A stretch of 64,000 bases of DNA from SZUA-36 sp963774415 (GCA_963774415.1 CAVZEU010000001.1:124001-188000); one strand, 5' to 3'; numbered from the stretch's first letter, positions 36,232 to 44,770 are shown. A program made the numbers and translations. The notes: generated from the sequence alone by a model not told the origin.

Positions 36232-36995
36232 CTGCGACGACCCGTGTCCATTTCGTGGCCGGTTCGGACCAGGCCGCTGGCTCTGCCGCGCAGGCGATGC
36301 AGGAACGTTACGGCCAGTGTTCGCTGGACGAGGCCCAGGTGATCGTTGCACTGGGCGGTGATGGGTTCATGCTGCGCACGCTGCACCGGTTTCTCAACAC
36401 GGACCTGCCGGTGTTCGGCATGAAGATCGGCAATGTCGGTTTCCTGATGAACCGTTACAGCCAGGAGGATCTCGAACGACGGCTGGCGGCCGCGCGCCAG
36501 GTCAACCTGAACCCGTTGCGCATGGAGGTCGAAACGGAATCCGGTACACGCGCCAGCGCCCTGGCCATCAACGAGATCTCACTGCTGCGGCAGACCAACC
36601 AGGCGGCGCATATCCGTGTCATCGTGAACGATAGCGTGAAGGTTGCGGAACTGGTTTGCGACGGTGTGCTGCTGGCCACGGCGGCCGGCAGCACCGCTTA
36701 CAATTTTTCGGTGCGTGGGCCGATCCTGCCGCTCGGCACCAAGGCCCTGGCGTTGACGCCGATCAGCCCATTCCGGCCGCGGCGCTGGAGCGGTGCGATC
36801 CTGCCCGCCTCGGCACGTGTCCGCTTCGAGGTGCTTGATCATTACAAGCGTTCGGTCAGCGCGACCGCCGATGCGCACGAGGTCCGCAATATTATTTGCG
36901 TGGACGCTTTCGAGGAACGGAAGTTGTCGCTGAAACTGCTGTTCGACCCCGCGCATTCGCTCGAGGAACGCATACTCAACGAGCAGTTTCGCTAA
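36228..36995 (+). CDS. nadK: NAD kinase
   Basis: This 255-residue enzyme phosphorylates NAD to NADP. The catalytic motif is GGDG (residues 43-46, Asp45). NVGFLMNRY and the diacylglycerol-kinase-like TAAGSTAYNFSVRGPILP follow. It is shorter than the E. coli enzyme (292) and resembles the compact alphaproteobacterial-type NadK. It overlaps the NAD-glutamate dehydrogenase stop by ATGA, coupling NADP supply to an NAD-linked enzyme. Its TAA stop (36993-36995) directly abuts the boundary of an inserted integron cassette, and the gene is nonetheless intact. Confidence 0.94.
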   Translation: MTATTRVHFVAGSDQAAGSAAQAMQERYGQCSLDEAQVIVALGGDGFMLRTLHRFLNTDLPVFGMKIGNVGFLMNRYSQEDLERRLAAARQVNLNPLRMEVETESGTRASALAINEISLLRQTNQAAHIRVIVNDSVKVAELVCDGVLLATAAGSTAYNFSVRGPILPLGTKALALTPISPFRPRRWSGAILPASARVRFEVLDHYKRSVSATADAHEVRNIICVDAFEERKLSLKLLFDPAHSLEERILNEQFR

Positions 36996-37080
36996 CAGTT
37001 GAAGGAACCGGCGCCGAGCCAAAGGCGAGGGAGCCAAAAAGCATCGCTTTTTGGCGTCCGGTTAACTGAATTGTTAGGGC
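36996..37080 (-). repeat. attC recombination site (59-base-element type)
   Basis: On the minus strand the site opens with GCCCTAAC (37080-37073). CAGTTAACCGG-A-CGCC follows and later pairs with GGCGCCGGTTCCTTCAACTG, leaving unpaired bases as expected for extrahelical bases. The tip holds the hairpin GCCAAAAAGC-GAT-GCTTTTTGGC. The site ends at the G of GTTAGCG. The cassette gene's TAA stop lies inside the first core box, as in many cassettes. Confidence 0.85.
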
Positions 37081-37709
37081 TTTTTGGTCTTGTCTTTAAG
37101 GCTCTCATTGTCGATGTCCACTTGGTCACGATGCGGCAGTGCGTCCCGAAAATCATCGGTTTTCTTCCATTCAGGTATGGGTGGCTTGTAATTGGCCTGT
37201 GGCACATAGGCTGATAGCTCGACGAGATGCATTTTGTGAATGTAGCGAGGACAGGCGGGGAAGATTTTCTCCGCTGTCATTCTAATAACAAAGACCGAGC
37301 CAGGATATTCTGAACATATAGGGTCGTTGCTACTGACCTTTGCAGTTCCGTTAACTCGGAGACGGCTTTGTTTTTCGAAATCGATAAAAAGAAGTCCGAT
37401 ATTGGGATTCACAACAAGATTCCCCCAGGACCGATACATTCCGTTTCCGTCGTAATCGGGAAACACGAGTGTTTTCTCATCCAGGACTCGGATAAATCCT
37501 GGGAGGCCACCCTTGTAGGAACAGTCAGGCTTGCCGTCATTGTCTGCGGTGGCTACGAAAACCATCGGACATTGTTGAATAAATATTCGGTCGCTTTCAG
37601 TGAAGGATGCACGAACAATCATTTCTTCGAGTCGATCGGCTATGCGCCGAGTTTCGCGCATATCCTGAAGCTTCCGCATTCCGTCGTGGTACATCGAGTT
37701 GTTATCCAT
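37074..37709 (-). CDS. Cassette-borne pyridoxamine-5'-phosphate-oxidase-like flavoprotein
   Basis: This 211-residue protein has the split-barrel FMN-binding fold of the PNPOx-related family. The core starts DRIFIQQCPMVFVATADNDG and continues FPDYDGNGMYRSWGNLVVNP and GLLFIDFEKQSRLRVNGTAK. Such proteins bind FMN, F420 or heme and reduce small molecules; the substrate is unknown. It is the only gene of an integron cassette, with lower GC and more AT-ending codons than the genes on either side. The start at 37709 has no strong ribosome site, and a nearby MYHDGM Met at residue 6 is an alternative. Cassette genes usually lack their own promoter, so its expression is uncertain. Confidence 0.88.
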   Translation of the reverse strand: MDNNSMYHDGMRKLQDMRETRRIADRLEEMIVRASFTESDRIFIQQCPMVFVATADNDGKPDCSYKGGLPGFIRVLDEKTLVFPDYDGNGMYRSWGNLVVNPNIGLLFIDFEKQSRLRVNGTAKVSSNDPICSEYPGSVFVIRMTAEKIFPACPRYIHKMHLVELSAYVPQANYKPPIPEWKKTDDFRDALPHRDQVDIDNESLKDKTKKP

Positions 37710-37743
37710 AAACTACCTTTTATTGTTGGATAAAGAGCCCTAA

Positions 37744-37983
37744 CTACATTTTTTGAGAACCAGTCACGATGCGGGCCAGTTTACCTGGTACAAAGTGGAT
37801 ATGAATAAGCAACCCCTTCTTCTTCATATACTTTTTATACGCCTCAGCCGGAACAATAACAACACCGAATCCGCATATTACGCTTACCGCTGACACAAGC
37901 CTGCGAGCGTATCTTATTGAATGAAAGTAATTACTCTCGCATGCAAGGCAAATATGAAATGCACCGAAACGAGATTGGGCTTC
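37744..37983 (-). pseudogene. 5'-truncated low-GC ORF remnant next to the cassette
   Basis: A 79-codon frame is open from just after a TGA (37984-37986) to a TAG (37744-37746), without an ATG before codon 53. It reads as plausible protein, for example SRFGAFHICLACESNYFHS and GLLIHIHFVPGKLARIVTG. Its low GC resembles the cassette rather than the chromosome. The G of its TAG is the base preceding the cassette's TTAGGGC. I do not recognise the family. It is probably the 3' end of a gene that lost its start, though a GTG start at 37896 giving a 50-residue protein cannot be excluded. Confidence 0.4.
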
Positions 37984-37998
37984 TCAGGTTCTGAGAAG
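37980..37998. promoter_or_regulatory. Perfect inverted repeat before the 5'-nucleotidase gene
   Basis: CTTCTCAG-GTT-CTGAGAAG is an 8-bp perfect stem 20 bases before ATG 38019. TATGCT at 38007-38012 is a possible -10 that would make the message nearly leaderless. There is no T tract, so an operator is likelier than a terminator. Confidence 0.35.
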
Positions 37999-38018
37999 CG
38001 CTCTGCTATGCTAGCGAC

Positions 38019-38948
38019 ATGAAAGAGAAACTGGAATCAGCGAACGTCTCCAGGCTGGACGTCAAGCCATTGGTGGTGACGATCTCGTCGCGCGCGCTAT
38101 TCGACCTCGACGAGAGCCACGCCATATTCGAGTCACAGGGTCTCGAGGCCTATGCCGAGTACCAACTCAGCCATGAAAACGACATACTGGACCCGGGCGT
38201 CGCCTTCCCGCTGGTCAGAAAACTGCTGGCGCTCAACGCCGACAAGGACAGGCATCAGGGGGTGGAGGTGACGCTGGTGTCGCGCAACAGCGCTGATTCG
38301 GGTCTGCGGATTTTCAACAGCATCGAACACCACGGCCTCGACGTTCAGCGCGCCGTTTTCACCAACGGCGAGTCTCCTTTCCGCTATATGCGGGCCATCG
38401 GCAGCGATTTGTTCCTGTCCAGCCACACCGAGGACGTGCGGCGGACGTTGGAGGCGGGCTTTGCCGCCGCCACGATCCTGCCCGGGGCCAAGAACCGGCC
38501 GGGCAGCGGGCAGCTGCGCCTCGCTTTTGACGGCGACGCCGTGTTGTTTGGTGACGAGGCCGAGCGCATCTACCAGGAGCAGGGCCTGGCGGCCTTCAGC
38601 GCGCATGAAAAAGAACGCGCGGCCACGCCGTTGACCGGGGGGCCGTTCAAGCCGCTGCTGCAGGCGCTGCAGCGTATTCAATCGGCCTACCCGATCGACG
38701 ACAACCCGATCCGTACGGCGCTGGTCACAGCGCGGTCGGCGCCGGCCCACAAGCGGGTCATACTGACGTTGCGGGAATGGGGCATCCGCATCGACGAGGC
38801 GTTGTTTTTGGGCGGCAAGCCCAAGGGGCTGTTCCTGGAGGCCTTCGGCGCCGATATCTTTTTCGACGACCAGCGTCAGCATTGCGAGTCGGCCCAGCCG
38901 CACGTAGCGACCGGGCACGTCCCCAACGGGGTGCTCAACCAGGGTTAG
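38019..38948 (+). CDS. 5'-nucleotidase (NT5C-like, PF06189 type)
   Basis: This 309-residue protein is a cytosolic HAD-like nucleotidase that dephosphorylates nucleoside monophosphates. The conserved start segment VVTISSRALFDLDESHAIFE includes the acidic DLDES motif. GVAFPLVRKLLALN, VTLVSRNSADSGLRIFNSIE, LRLAFDGDAVLF and FFDDQRQHCESA follow in the family's order, and the length is normal. No Shine-Dalgarno sequence is apparent before ATG 38019, and a second Met is not available early. It follows the foreign insert and precedes the repeat-containing gap. Confidence 0.9.
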   Translation: MKEKLESANVSRLDVKPLVVTISSRALFDLDESHAIFESQGLEAYAEYQLSHENDILDPGVAFPLVRKLLALNADKDRHQGVEVTLVSRNSADSGLRIFNSIEHHGLDVQRAVFTNGESPFRYMRAIGSDLFLSSHTEDVRRTLEAGFAAATILPGAKNRPGSGQLRLAFDGDAVLFGDEAERIYQEQGLAAFSAHEKERAATPLTGGPFKPLLQALQRIQSAYPIDDNPIRTALVTARSAPAHKRVILTLREWGIRIDEALFLGGKPKGLFLEAFGADIFFDDQRQHCESAQPHVATGHVPNGVLNQG

Positions 38949-38982
38949 CCTGCAGCTTGCGCCGGTCGGCAGCCCGGTTCGT

Positions 38983-39184
38983 GTTCCCGACCCAGCGGCC
39001 CTGTGGGCCGCTCGCACAGATGTCCCGTTCTGGCGGGGCCAGCCTCACAGGCTCTTGCTTCCAGGTCATCCGAAATGAACAGCCGGCGGGTGCTTGCAGC
39101 GGTTTAGGCGTTGAATTCACAGGCTGGATGGATGGGACGGGGAGAGCCTGTGGCCGGGACCGTGCATCCGTCGGGAACGGATGC
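38983..39184. repeat. Dispersed hairpin-rich repeat, copy B (in the 346-base gap 38949-39294)
   Basis: 38983-39102 matches copy A at 18146-18332 in two blocks (84% and 83% identity), lacking copy A's central 67 bases. The stem is perfect here (GCGGCCC-TGT-GGGCCGC). Copy B continues into two further inverted repeats: CACAGGCT (39118-39125) with AGCCTGTG (39145-39152), and GCATCCGT-CGGGA-ACGGATGC (39164-39184). The rest of the gap up to 39294 shows no gene. Confidence 0.72.
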
Positions 39185-39294
39185 CGAGCGCCCAGGATGG
39201 CTCGAGCGTGTCCCGCGCACAGGCACTCCTCATCCCGGCCGTCCAGCGCAACTCCATCACTTTGACCGCTGCAAGCACCCACCGGGCGATTGAT

Positions 39295-40977
39295 TTACCG
39301 GTTGTTCAGCGACGCCTCCCGGATGGCGCGGAATTCATTGCCCTTGAACCACTGCGGCCACTCGTCGTCGTTGGCCAGCCGCTCGCCGATTTTGAAGAAC
39401 AGCCGCAGGTCCTCCACGGCGGCGTCGACGTCCCAGTCAGGCTGTATTTCATCGGCGGGTGAATGATAGCGGTGCTCGACGTAGTCCGCCTCGCGCTGTG
39501 CGACGTAGTCGGCGCCGTGAGTCCGGTCCACGGTGCCCCCGCGCGCGTACAGTATCGGCACGCCCCGCTTGGCGAAATTGAAGTGGTCGGAGCGGTAGTA
39601 ATAACCCTTTTCCGGGGTCGGCTCCGGGGTCAAGGTGCGTCCCACTTTTTTGGCTTCGTCAGCCAGTATCGTTTCCATTTCGGAGGCGCCGAACCCGGTC
39701 ACCACGATATCCGACATCTTGCCGCGGAAATTGAGGCGGTCCATGTTGATGCCGGCGACCGTTTTGTTCATCGGGAACGGCGGGTCGGTGACGTAGGCCT
39801 TGGAACCGAGCAGGCCGGACTCTTCCGCCGTGACGGAAAGGAAACCGACGCTGCGCTGCGGCGGTTCGGGCAGGGCGGCGAAGGCCTGGGCGATTTCGAG
39901 CAGCCCGCCGGTGCCGCTGGCATTGTCCTCGGCGCCGTTGTAGATGAAGTCACCCTGCTCGCCGGGTTTGTGCGGCGCCGTGCCGAGGTGATCCCAGTGC
40001 GCCATGTAAATGAACAATTCGTCGGGACGGGCGCTGCCGGGCAGGACTGCGCCGACGTTGAATGAGCGCCCGTGTTTGATCGTGTTCTTGACCCCGGCGC
40101 TGACCTGCAGGCCCAGCGGGCGCGGCTTGACGGGTCGCTGGGCGGCAGCCCTGGTCACGGCCTCGAGGTCGAGGCCGGCCTTGGCGAAGATCGCTTCGGC
40201 GACGCGGTGCTGCAACCAGCCTTCGAGCCTGACCTGGTCTGCGTTGCCGGCGGAGGTGTCGAGATAAAACTGCGGTCCGGTCCAACTGCTCTGGACCACG
40301 TTCCAGCCATAGCCGGCCGGGGCGGTCTGGTGGATGATCAGGGCGCCGGCCGCGCCCTGGCGGGCCGCCTCCTCGTACTTGTAGGTCCAGCGTCCGTAGT
40401 AGGTCATGGCGTTACCGTTGAACAGCGCCGGGTCCTGGGTGGCGTAACCCGGGTCGTTGACCAGTATCACCACGGTCTTGCCCTTGACGTCGAGCCCGGC
40501 GTAATCATTCCAGTGATATTCCGGTGCGACGATACCGTAGCCGACCCATACCAGTTCACTGGCGTCGAGGTTGCTGGTCTCGGTCGCATGCGGGCTGAAC
40601 AGCATGACCTCGTTGCCATAGGCGTAGGTTTGCACGTTGCCGTCGGCGTCGCTGACACTGAGCCCGGTGTTCGGGTTGGCCTCGATGGACACCAGCGGCA
40701 CCGGCTGGCGGTAACTGTCGCCGAACATCGGCTTGAGGCCCATGTCGCGAAATTGCTTTTCCAGGTAATTGAGCGTCAGGCGCTCGCCCTCCGACATCGG
40801 GGCGCGGCCGCCGAATTCATCGGAAGCGAGTGTCGAGATGCGCTGCAGCAACCCGGCTGAATCGATCTGGTCGATGGCAGCAGCGGCAAATGCCGGGGAA
40901 ATCCAGCCGGTGAGTGCAATGACGGCCGCCAAGGTGGCGGCCAGGGCGGGTGTTGGTTTGAATCTAACGCGTTTCAT
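39295..40977 (-). CDS. Exported M28-family metallopeptidase with PA domain
   Basis: This is a 560-residue zinc aminopeptidase-like enzyme of the periplasm or surface. A signal peptide (about 1-33) is followed by a region containing a PA-type insert (about 140-265). The M28 core has YMAHWDHLGTAP (first metal His/Asp), EDNASGTGGLLEIAQA (bridging Asp), TAEESGLLGSKAY (catalytic Glu pair), GINMDRLNF and RSDHFNFAKRGVP (last His). All expected ligands are present. Its ATG overlaps the murB stop by 4 bases, making it the last gene of a pyrD-murB-peptidase chain. Confidence 0.92.
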   Translation of the reverse strand: MKRVRFKPTPALAATLAAVIALTGWISPAFAAAAIDQIDSAGLLQRISTLASDEFGGRAPMSEGERLTLNYLEKQFRDMGLKPMFGDSYRQPVPLVSIEANPNTGLSVSDADGNVQTYAYGNEVMLFSPHATETSNLDASELVWVGYGIVAPEYHWNDYAGLDVKGKTVVILVNDPGYATQDPALFNGNAMTYYGRWTYKYEEAARQGAAGALIIHQTAPAGYGWNVVQSSWTGPQFYLDTSAGNADQVRLEGWLQHRVAEAIFAKAGLDLEAVTRAAAQRPVKPRPLGLQVSAGVKNTIKHGRSFNVGAVLPGSARPDELFIYMAHWDHLGTAPHKPGEQGDFIYNGAEDNASGTGGLLEIAQAFAALPEPPQRSVGFLSVTAEESGLLGSKAYVTDPPFPMNKTVAGINMDRLNFRGKMSDIVVTGFGASEMETILADEAKKVGRTLTPEPTPEKGYYYRSDHFNFAKRGVPILYARGGTVDRTHGADYVAQREADYVEHRYHSPADEIQPDWDVDAAVEDLRLFFKIGERLANDDEWPQWFKGNEFRAIREASLNNR

Positions 40978-42035
40978 GGTTTCTCCATAGTCGGAATTGA
41001 ATTAGCCGGGTCCATCGGCCCGATGATTTTCGGTTCGGTTTCCAGGCGCACGCCGAAGCGCTGCCTGACCGCTTCGGCAATGGTCCCGGCCAGTGCCAGG
41101 ATCTGGCGGCCGCTGGCGTTGCCGTGATTGACCAGGACCAGCGCATGTTTGCCCGAAACGCCGGCATCGCCTACGCGGCGGCCTTTGAAGCCGCAGCGCT
41201 CGATCATCCACGCTGCGCTGAGTTTACACATCCCGCCCGCGTGCGGAAACACCGGTAGCTGCGGGAACGTTTGCCGCAACGCCTGCGCCTGCGATCGGCT
41301 GACGACGGGGTTCTTGAAAAAGCTGCCGGCATTGGGGGCGACGCCGGGGTCGGGGAGCTTGCGCCGACGAATGCGGATAACGGCCTCGCTGACCTGTTTG
41401 GCCGTGGGTTGGTGCTGGCCTGCCGAGAACAGTTCCTCGGCCAACCCGCCGTAGTCGAGCACCGGTACGAATTGACGCTGCAAACGCAGGCGGATGCCCG
41501 TGACCATCAGGCAACGGGCCTGCGGCGTCTTGAAATGGCTGTCGCGGTAGGCGAAGCGGCATTCTTCATTGCTGAAGGCACGGAAATCGCCGCTTTGCAG
41601 ATCGAGGGTGTGCACCGAATCGAGGACATCGCTCAGTTCCACGCCGTATGCGCCGATGTTCTGGATCGGCGCGGCACCGGCCAGTCCGGGGATCAGCGAC
41701 AGGTTTTCCAGTCCGCACAAGCCCGCATCGAGGCTCCAGAGGACGAGTCGGTGCCAGTTTTCACCGCCCGCGGCTTCGACCAGCACCTCGTCATCCGCCT
41801 CGCTCACGATCCTCACCCCGGTTACGCGGTTGACCACCACGCAGCCGTCAATATCGCCGGCCAAAAGGACATTGCTGCCGCCACCGAGGAGCAGGTCCCG
41901 GCGGGGGTCGAAGCGATGTTCTGCCGCGATTTTTTCGAGGTCCGCAGCGGATTCGACCTGGACCAGGTATGCGGCCCGGGCCTCGACCGCGAGGCTGTTG
42001 TATCCCTTGAGCGAAGCGTTGCGGCTGCGCCTCAT
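40974..42035 (-). CDS. murB: UDP-N-acetylenolpyruvoylglucosamine reductase
   Basis: This 353-residue flavoenzyme makes UDP-MurNAc for peptidoglycan. The FAD domain has GGGSNVLLAGDIDG. The catalytic Ser lies in APNAGSFFKNP, and the C-terminal catalytic Glu in ETEPKIIGPMDP. It is the long (type I, E. coli-like) form. ATG 42035 overlaps the pyrD stop (ATGA), which decides the start over the longer frame to 42080. The downstream peptidase overlaps it by four bases. Confidence 0.94.
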   Translation of the reverse strand: MRRSRNASLKGYNSLAVEARAAYLVQVESAADLEKIAAEHRFDPRRDLLLGGGSNVLLAGDIDGCVVVNRVTGVRIVSEADDEVLVEAAGGENWHRLVLWSLDAGLCGLENLSLIPGLAGAAPIQNIGAYGVELSDVLDSVHTLDLQSGDFRAFSNEECRFAYRDSHFKTPQARCLMVTGIRLRLQRQFVPVLDYGGLAEELFSAGQHQPTAKQVSEAVIRIRRRKLPDPGVAPNAGSFFKNPVVSRSQAQALRQTFPQLPVFPHAGGMCKLSAAWMIERCGFKGRRVGDAGVSGKHALVLVNHGNASGRQILALAGTIAEAVRQRFGVRLETEPKIIGPMDPANSIPTMEKP

Positions 42036-43066
42036 GCGCGGCGTCGGTCGGGCTTCAGTTCGGCGATCGACCGCAGGCATTCGCCGATCAGTTCGGGTCC
42101 GCGGTAGACGAAGCCGGTATAAAACTGCACCAGGTCCGCGCCGAGGCGAATCTTTTCAGCTGCATCGGGGCCGCGGGTGATGCCGCCGGTACCGATCAGG
42201 GCAATGCCGGGGGGCAGCACTCGGTGCAGACTCGCCAGAACCAGGTTGGCGGGTTCCCGTACCGGCGCGCCGCTGAGGCCGCCCTCCTCGCCGGCGTGCG
42301 GCAGGCCGGCGACCGCCTCACGTGAAACCGTTGTATTGGTGGCGACGATGCCGTCGAAACCGCTTGCCGCTACCGTCTCGGCGATCACCGTGACTTGCTT
42401 TTCCTCGAGGTCGGGAGCGATTTTGACGACCAGCGGAACCCTGCGGGAACTCGCGGCAGCGAGTTCATCGCGCTTGCCGCCGAGCGCCTGCAGCAATTCG
42501 CCGAGCCGGTCTGGAGTCTGCAGGTCGCGCAACCCCTTTGTGTTGGGTGAGGAGATGTTGACGGTCACGTAGTCCGCATACGGGTAGACGCGCTCGAGGC
42601 AAAACAGGTAGTCGGCTGCGGCGTTTGCTGCCGACGTGTCGAAATTTTTGCCGATGTTCACGCCCAGTACACCCTTGTAGGCACGGTTTTGGAGTCGGCG
42701 GACGAGGTGATCGACGCCCTTGTTGTTGAAGCCAAGCCGATTGATCATGGCCTGCGCTTTTTCTATACGGAACAGGCGCGGTTTCGGGTTGCCGGATTGC
42801 GGCCGCGGGGTTACGGTGCCGACCTCGATAAAACCAAACCCCAAACTGCCGAGCGCGTCGATGTAATCGCCGTTCTTGTCCATCCCGGCGGCCAGCCCCA
42901 CCGGGTTCGGAAAGCTGAGCCCCATGACCTCGACCGGTTGTTCCTCGGTCCTGCAGAGCAGGCGGGTTACGCCCAGCGTGTGTCCGAGTCGCAGGCTTTC
43001 CAGGGCGAGGCCGTGCGCCGTTTCCGGATCTGCCGTGAACAGGGCCTTGCGTAGCAGAGGGTACAT
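42032..43066 (-). CDS. pyrD: Dihydroorotate dehydrogenase, quinone-dependent (class 2)
   Basis: This 344-residue membrane-associated flavoenzyme oxidises dihydroorotate to orotate with ubiquinone. The N-terminal amphipathic helix MYPLLRKALFTADPETAH marks class 2. NISSPNTKGLRDLQ holds the catalytic Ser, and IGTGGITRGPDAAEKI binds the FMN phosphate. ATG 43066 is preferred to GTG 43084 because it begins the conserved helix. It lies 21 bases after the aldehyde dehydrogenase stop and is translationally coupled to murB. Confidence 0.95.
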   Translation of the reverse strand: MYPLLRKALFTADPETAHGLALESLRLGHTLGVTRLLCRTEEQPVEVMGLSFPNPVGLAAGMDKNGDYIDALGSLGFGFIEVGTVTPRPQSGNPKPRLFRIEKAQAMINRLGFNNKGVDHLVRRLQNRAYKGVLGVNIGKNFDTSAANAAADYLFCLERVYPYADYVTVNISSPNTKGLRDLQTPDRLGELLQALGGKRDELAAASSRRVPLVVKIAPDLEEKQVTVIAETVAASGFDGIVATNTTVSREAVAGLPHAGEEGGLSGAPVREPANLVLASLHRVLPPGIALIGTGGITRGPDAAEKIRLGADLVQFYTGFVYRGPELIGECLRSIAELKPDRRRA

Positions 43067-43087
43067 CGTGTTGGCGCCGTACACGGG

Positions 43088-44605
43088 TTAAAGATCGAAC
43101 TTGATCCCCTGGGCCAGCGGCAGGTCCGTGCCCCAGTTAATCGTGTTGGTTTGTCTTCGCATATAGGCTTTCCACGCGTCCGAACCGGACTCCCTTCCGC
43201 CGCCCGTCTCCTTTTCGCCACCGAAGGCGCCGCCGATTTCTGCGCCAGAGGTGCCGATATTGACATTGGCGATACCGCAATCAGAGCCGGTCGCCGCCAG
43301 GAAGCGCTCCGCGTTGCGCAGCCGGGTCGTGAAGATCGCGGAGGACAGGCCCTGGGCGACGTCATTGTGTTGCGCGATGGCTTCCTCGAGCTCGCTGAAC
43401 GCGATGACATAAAGTATCGGCGCGAAGGTTTCGCGTTGCACGATATCCCACTCGTTGCTGGCCTGGACGATCGTCGGCTCAACGAAATAGCCCGCCCTGT
43501 CAATACGCCGGCCGCCACTCAGCACCTCGCCGCCGGCGGCGGTCGCGGCTGCGACGGCCGCTTCGAACTTTTCAACGGCGGCGGCGTCGCTGAGTGGTCC
43601 CATCAGCGTCGATGGATCCAACGGGTCACCGATGCGCACCTGCCGGTAAGCCCGTACCAGGGCCGCCGTGACATCCGCCATGATGGATTCGTGCACGAAC
43701 AGCCGGCGGGTTGATGTACAGCGCTGACCCGCGGTCCCGACCGAGCCGAAGACGATGGCCGGGATGGCCATTTCCAGGTCCGCGGACTCATCGACGATAA
43801 TGGCGTTGTTGCCGCCCAATTCGAGCAGGCTGCGGCCCATGCGCTGGGCGACCTTGACGCCGACCTGGCGGCCAACGGCGGTGGAGCCGGTGAATGACAG
43901 GAGGTCGACGCGGCGGTCGGCGACAAAGCGTTCCGCCAGATCGTGGCCGTCTTCGATAAAGCTCAGGAATATCGGCGGCAGGCCGGCATCCCCGAGGGCC
44001 GTGTTGCAGATTTTTTGGACCGCGATACAGCACAGCGCGCCTTTGGGCGACGGCTTCCAGACCGTCGCGTTGCCGCAGATAGCCGCGATGAAAGCGTTCC
44101 ACGCCCACACGGCTACGGGGAAATTGAAGGCGGAAATGACACCCACCACGCCATAGGGATGCCACTGTTCGTACATGCGGTGCTGGGGGCGCTCGGAATG
44201 CATGGTCTTGCCGTAGAGCATGCGCGACTGGCCGACCGCGAAATCACCGATATCGATCATTTCCTGCACCTCGCCGTCGCCTTCGGCCTTGATCTTGCCC
44301 ATTTCCAGGCTGACCAGGCTGCCGAGCGCGTCCTTGTGGAGGCGCAGTGCATCGGTGCACAGGCGAACCGCTTCGCCACGCTGTGGCGCCGGCACCTGGC
44401 GCCATTGTGCATGGACCGCGCGGGCCTGAGTGATGACGCGCTCGTAGTCTTCGACTGACGCCGAGTACACGCTGGCGATGGCCTCGCCTGTGCTGGGATT
44501 GACGGCTCGCCGGATGCCGGCCTCGGTCGTGTCCGACCACTGGCCGTCACCGAAATACGCACCGGGGTTGTAGTCCTCGATGCCCAGGTTTTTCAGGAAC
44601 TGCAT
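43088..44605 (-). CDS. Aldehyde dehydrogenase, ALDH7 family (aminoadipate semialdehyde type)
   Basis: This 505-residue NAD-dependent enzyme is most like antiquitin/AmaB, oxidising 2-aminoadipate-6-semialdehyde in lysine breakdown. The catalytic Cys is 296 (TAGQRCTSTRR), the general base Glu262 (LELGG) and the NAD-contact Lys184 (TVWKPSP). The C-terminal NTINWGTDLPLAQGIKF is the ALDH7 substrate-specificity region. Start 44605 is chosen because it begins the conserved N-terminus; the frame is open to 44680. No other lysine-degradation genes are adjacent, so betaine- or other semialdehyde substrates remain possible. Confidence 0.9.
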   Translation of the reverse strand: MQFLKNLGIEDYNPGAYFGDGQWSDTTEAGIRRAVNPSTGEAIASVYSASVEDYERVITQARAVHAQWRQVPAPQRGEAVRLCTDALRLHKDALGSLVSLEMGKIKAEGDGEVQEMIDIGDFAVGQSRMLYGKTMHSERPQHRMYEQWHPYGVVGVISAFNFPVAVWAWNAFIAAICGNATVWKPSPKGALCCIAVQKICNTALGDAGLPPIFLSFIEDGHDLAERFVADRRVDLLSFTGSTAVGRQVGVKVAQRMGRSLLELGGNNAIIVDESADLEMAIPAIVFGSVGTAGQRCTSTRRLFVHESIMADVTAALVRAYRQVRIGDPLDPSTLMGPLSDAAAVEKFEAAVAAATAAGGEVLSGGRRIDRAGYFVEPTIVQASNEWDIVQRETFAPILYVIAFSELEEAIAQHNDVAQGLSSAIFTTRLRNAERFLAATGSDCGIANVNIGTSGAEIGGAFGGEKETGGGRESGSDAWKAYMRRQTNTINWGTDLPLAQGIKFDL

Positions 44606-44770
44606 AATATGATGTGGCCTCTGGAGGGTTGTATTGTTCTTGTCGGCGGTGCTGCCGCGGCCGCCCGCCGGTGGTTGCAATTCAAACCGGCATTATCGCA
44701 CCGGTCGCGCGTGGATGCACTTCTACCGCCAGGCCGGCGGCGTGCTTGTTCCGAATTTCGCCGGCGCTCC

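Larger units (their letters stand above)
36996..37743 (-). mobile_element. Single integron gene cassette inserted at the nadK stop codon
   Basis: Read on the minus strand, the insert starts TTAGGGC (37743-37737), carries one low-GC gene and ends with an attC site whose last base is G at 36996. The cassette's own 5' TTAGGGC, joined to the attC end base G as in the circular form, restores GTTAGGGC, the exact complement of GCCCTAAC at the start of attC. This is the expected result of G/TT recombination by an IntI-type integrase. Removing the 748 bases joins nadK ...CGCTAA to CTACATTTTTTG. One line of the insert (37081-37140) has 47% GC against well over 60% in its neighbours. No integrase gene is in the window. 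Confidence 0.85.

Noticed and set aside
43690..43730. CAGCCGGCGGGT match to the dispersed repeat inside the aldehyde dehydrogenase gene
   Set aside because: A short GC-rich match within conserved coding sequence next to the catalytic Cys region. No further similarity on either side.
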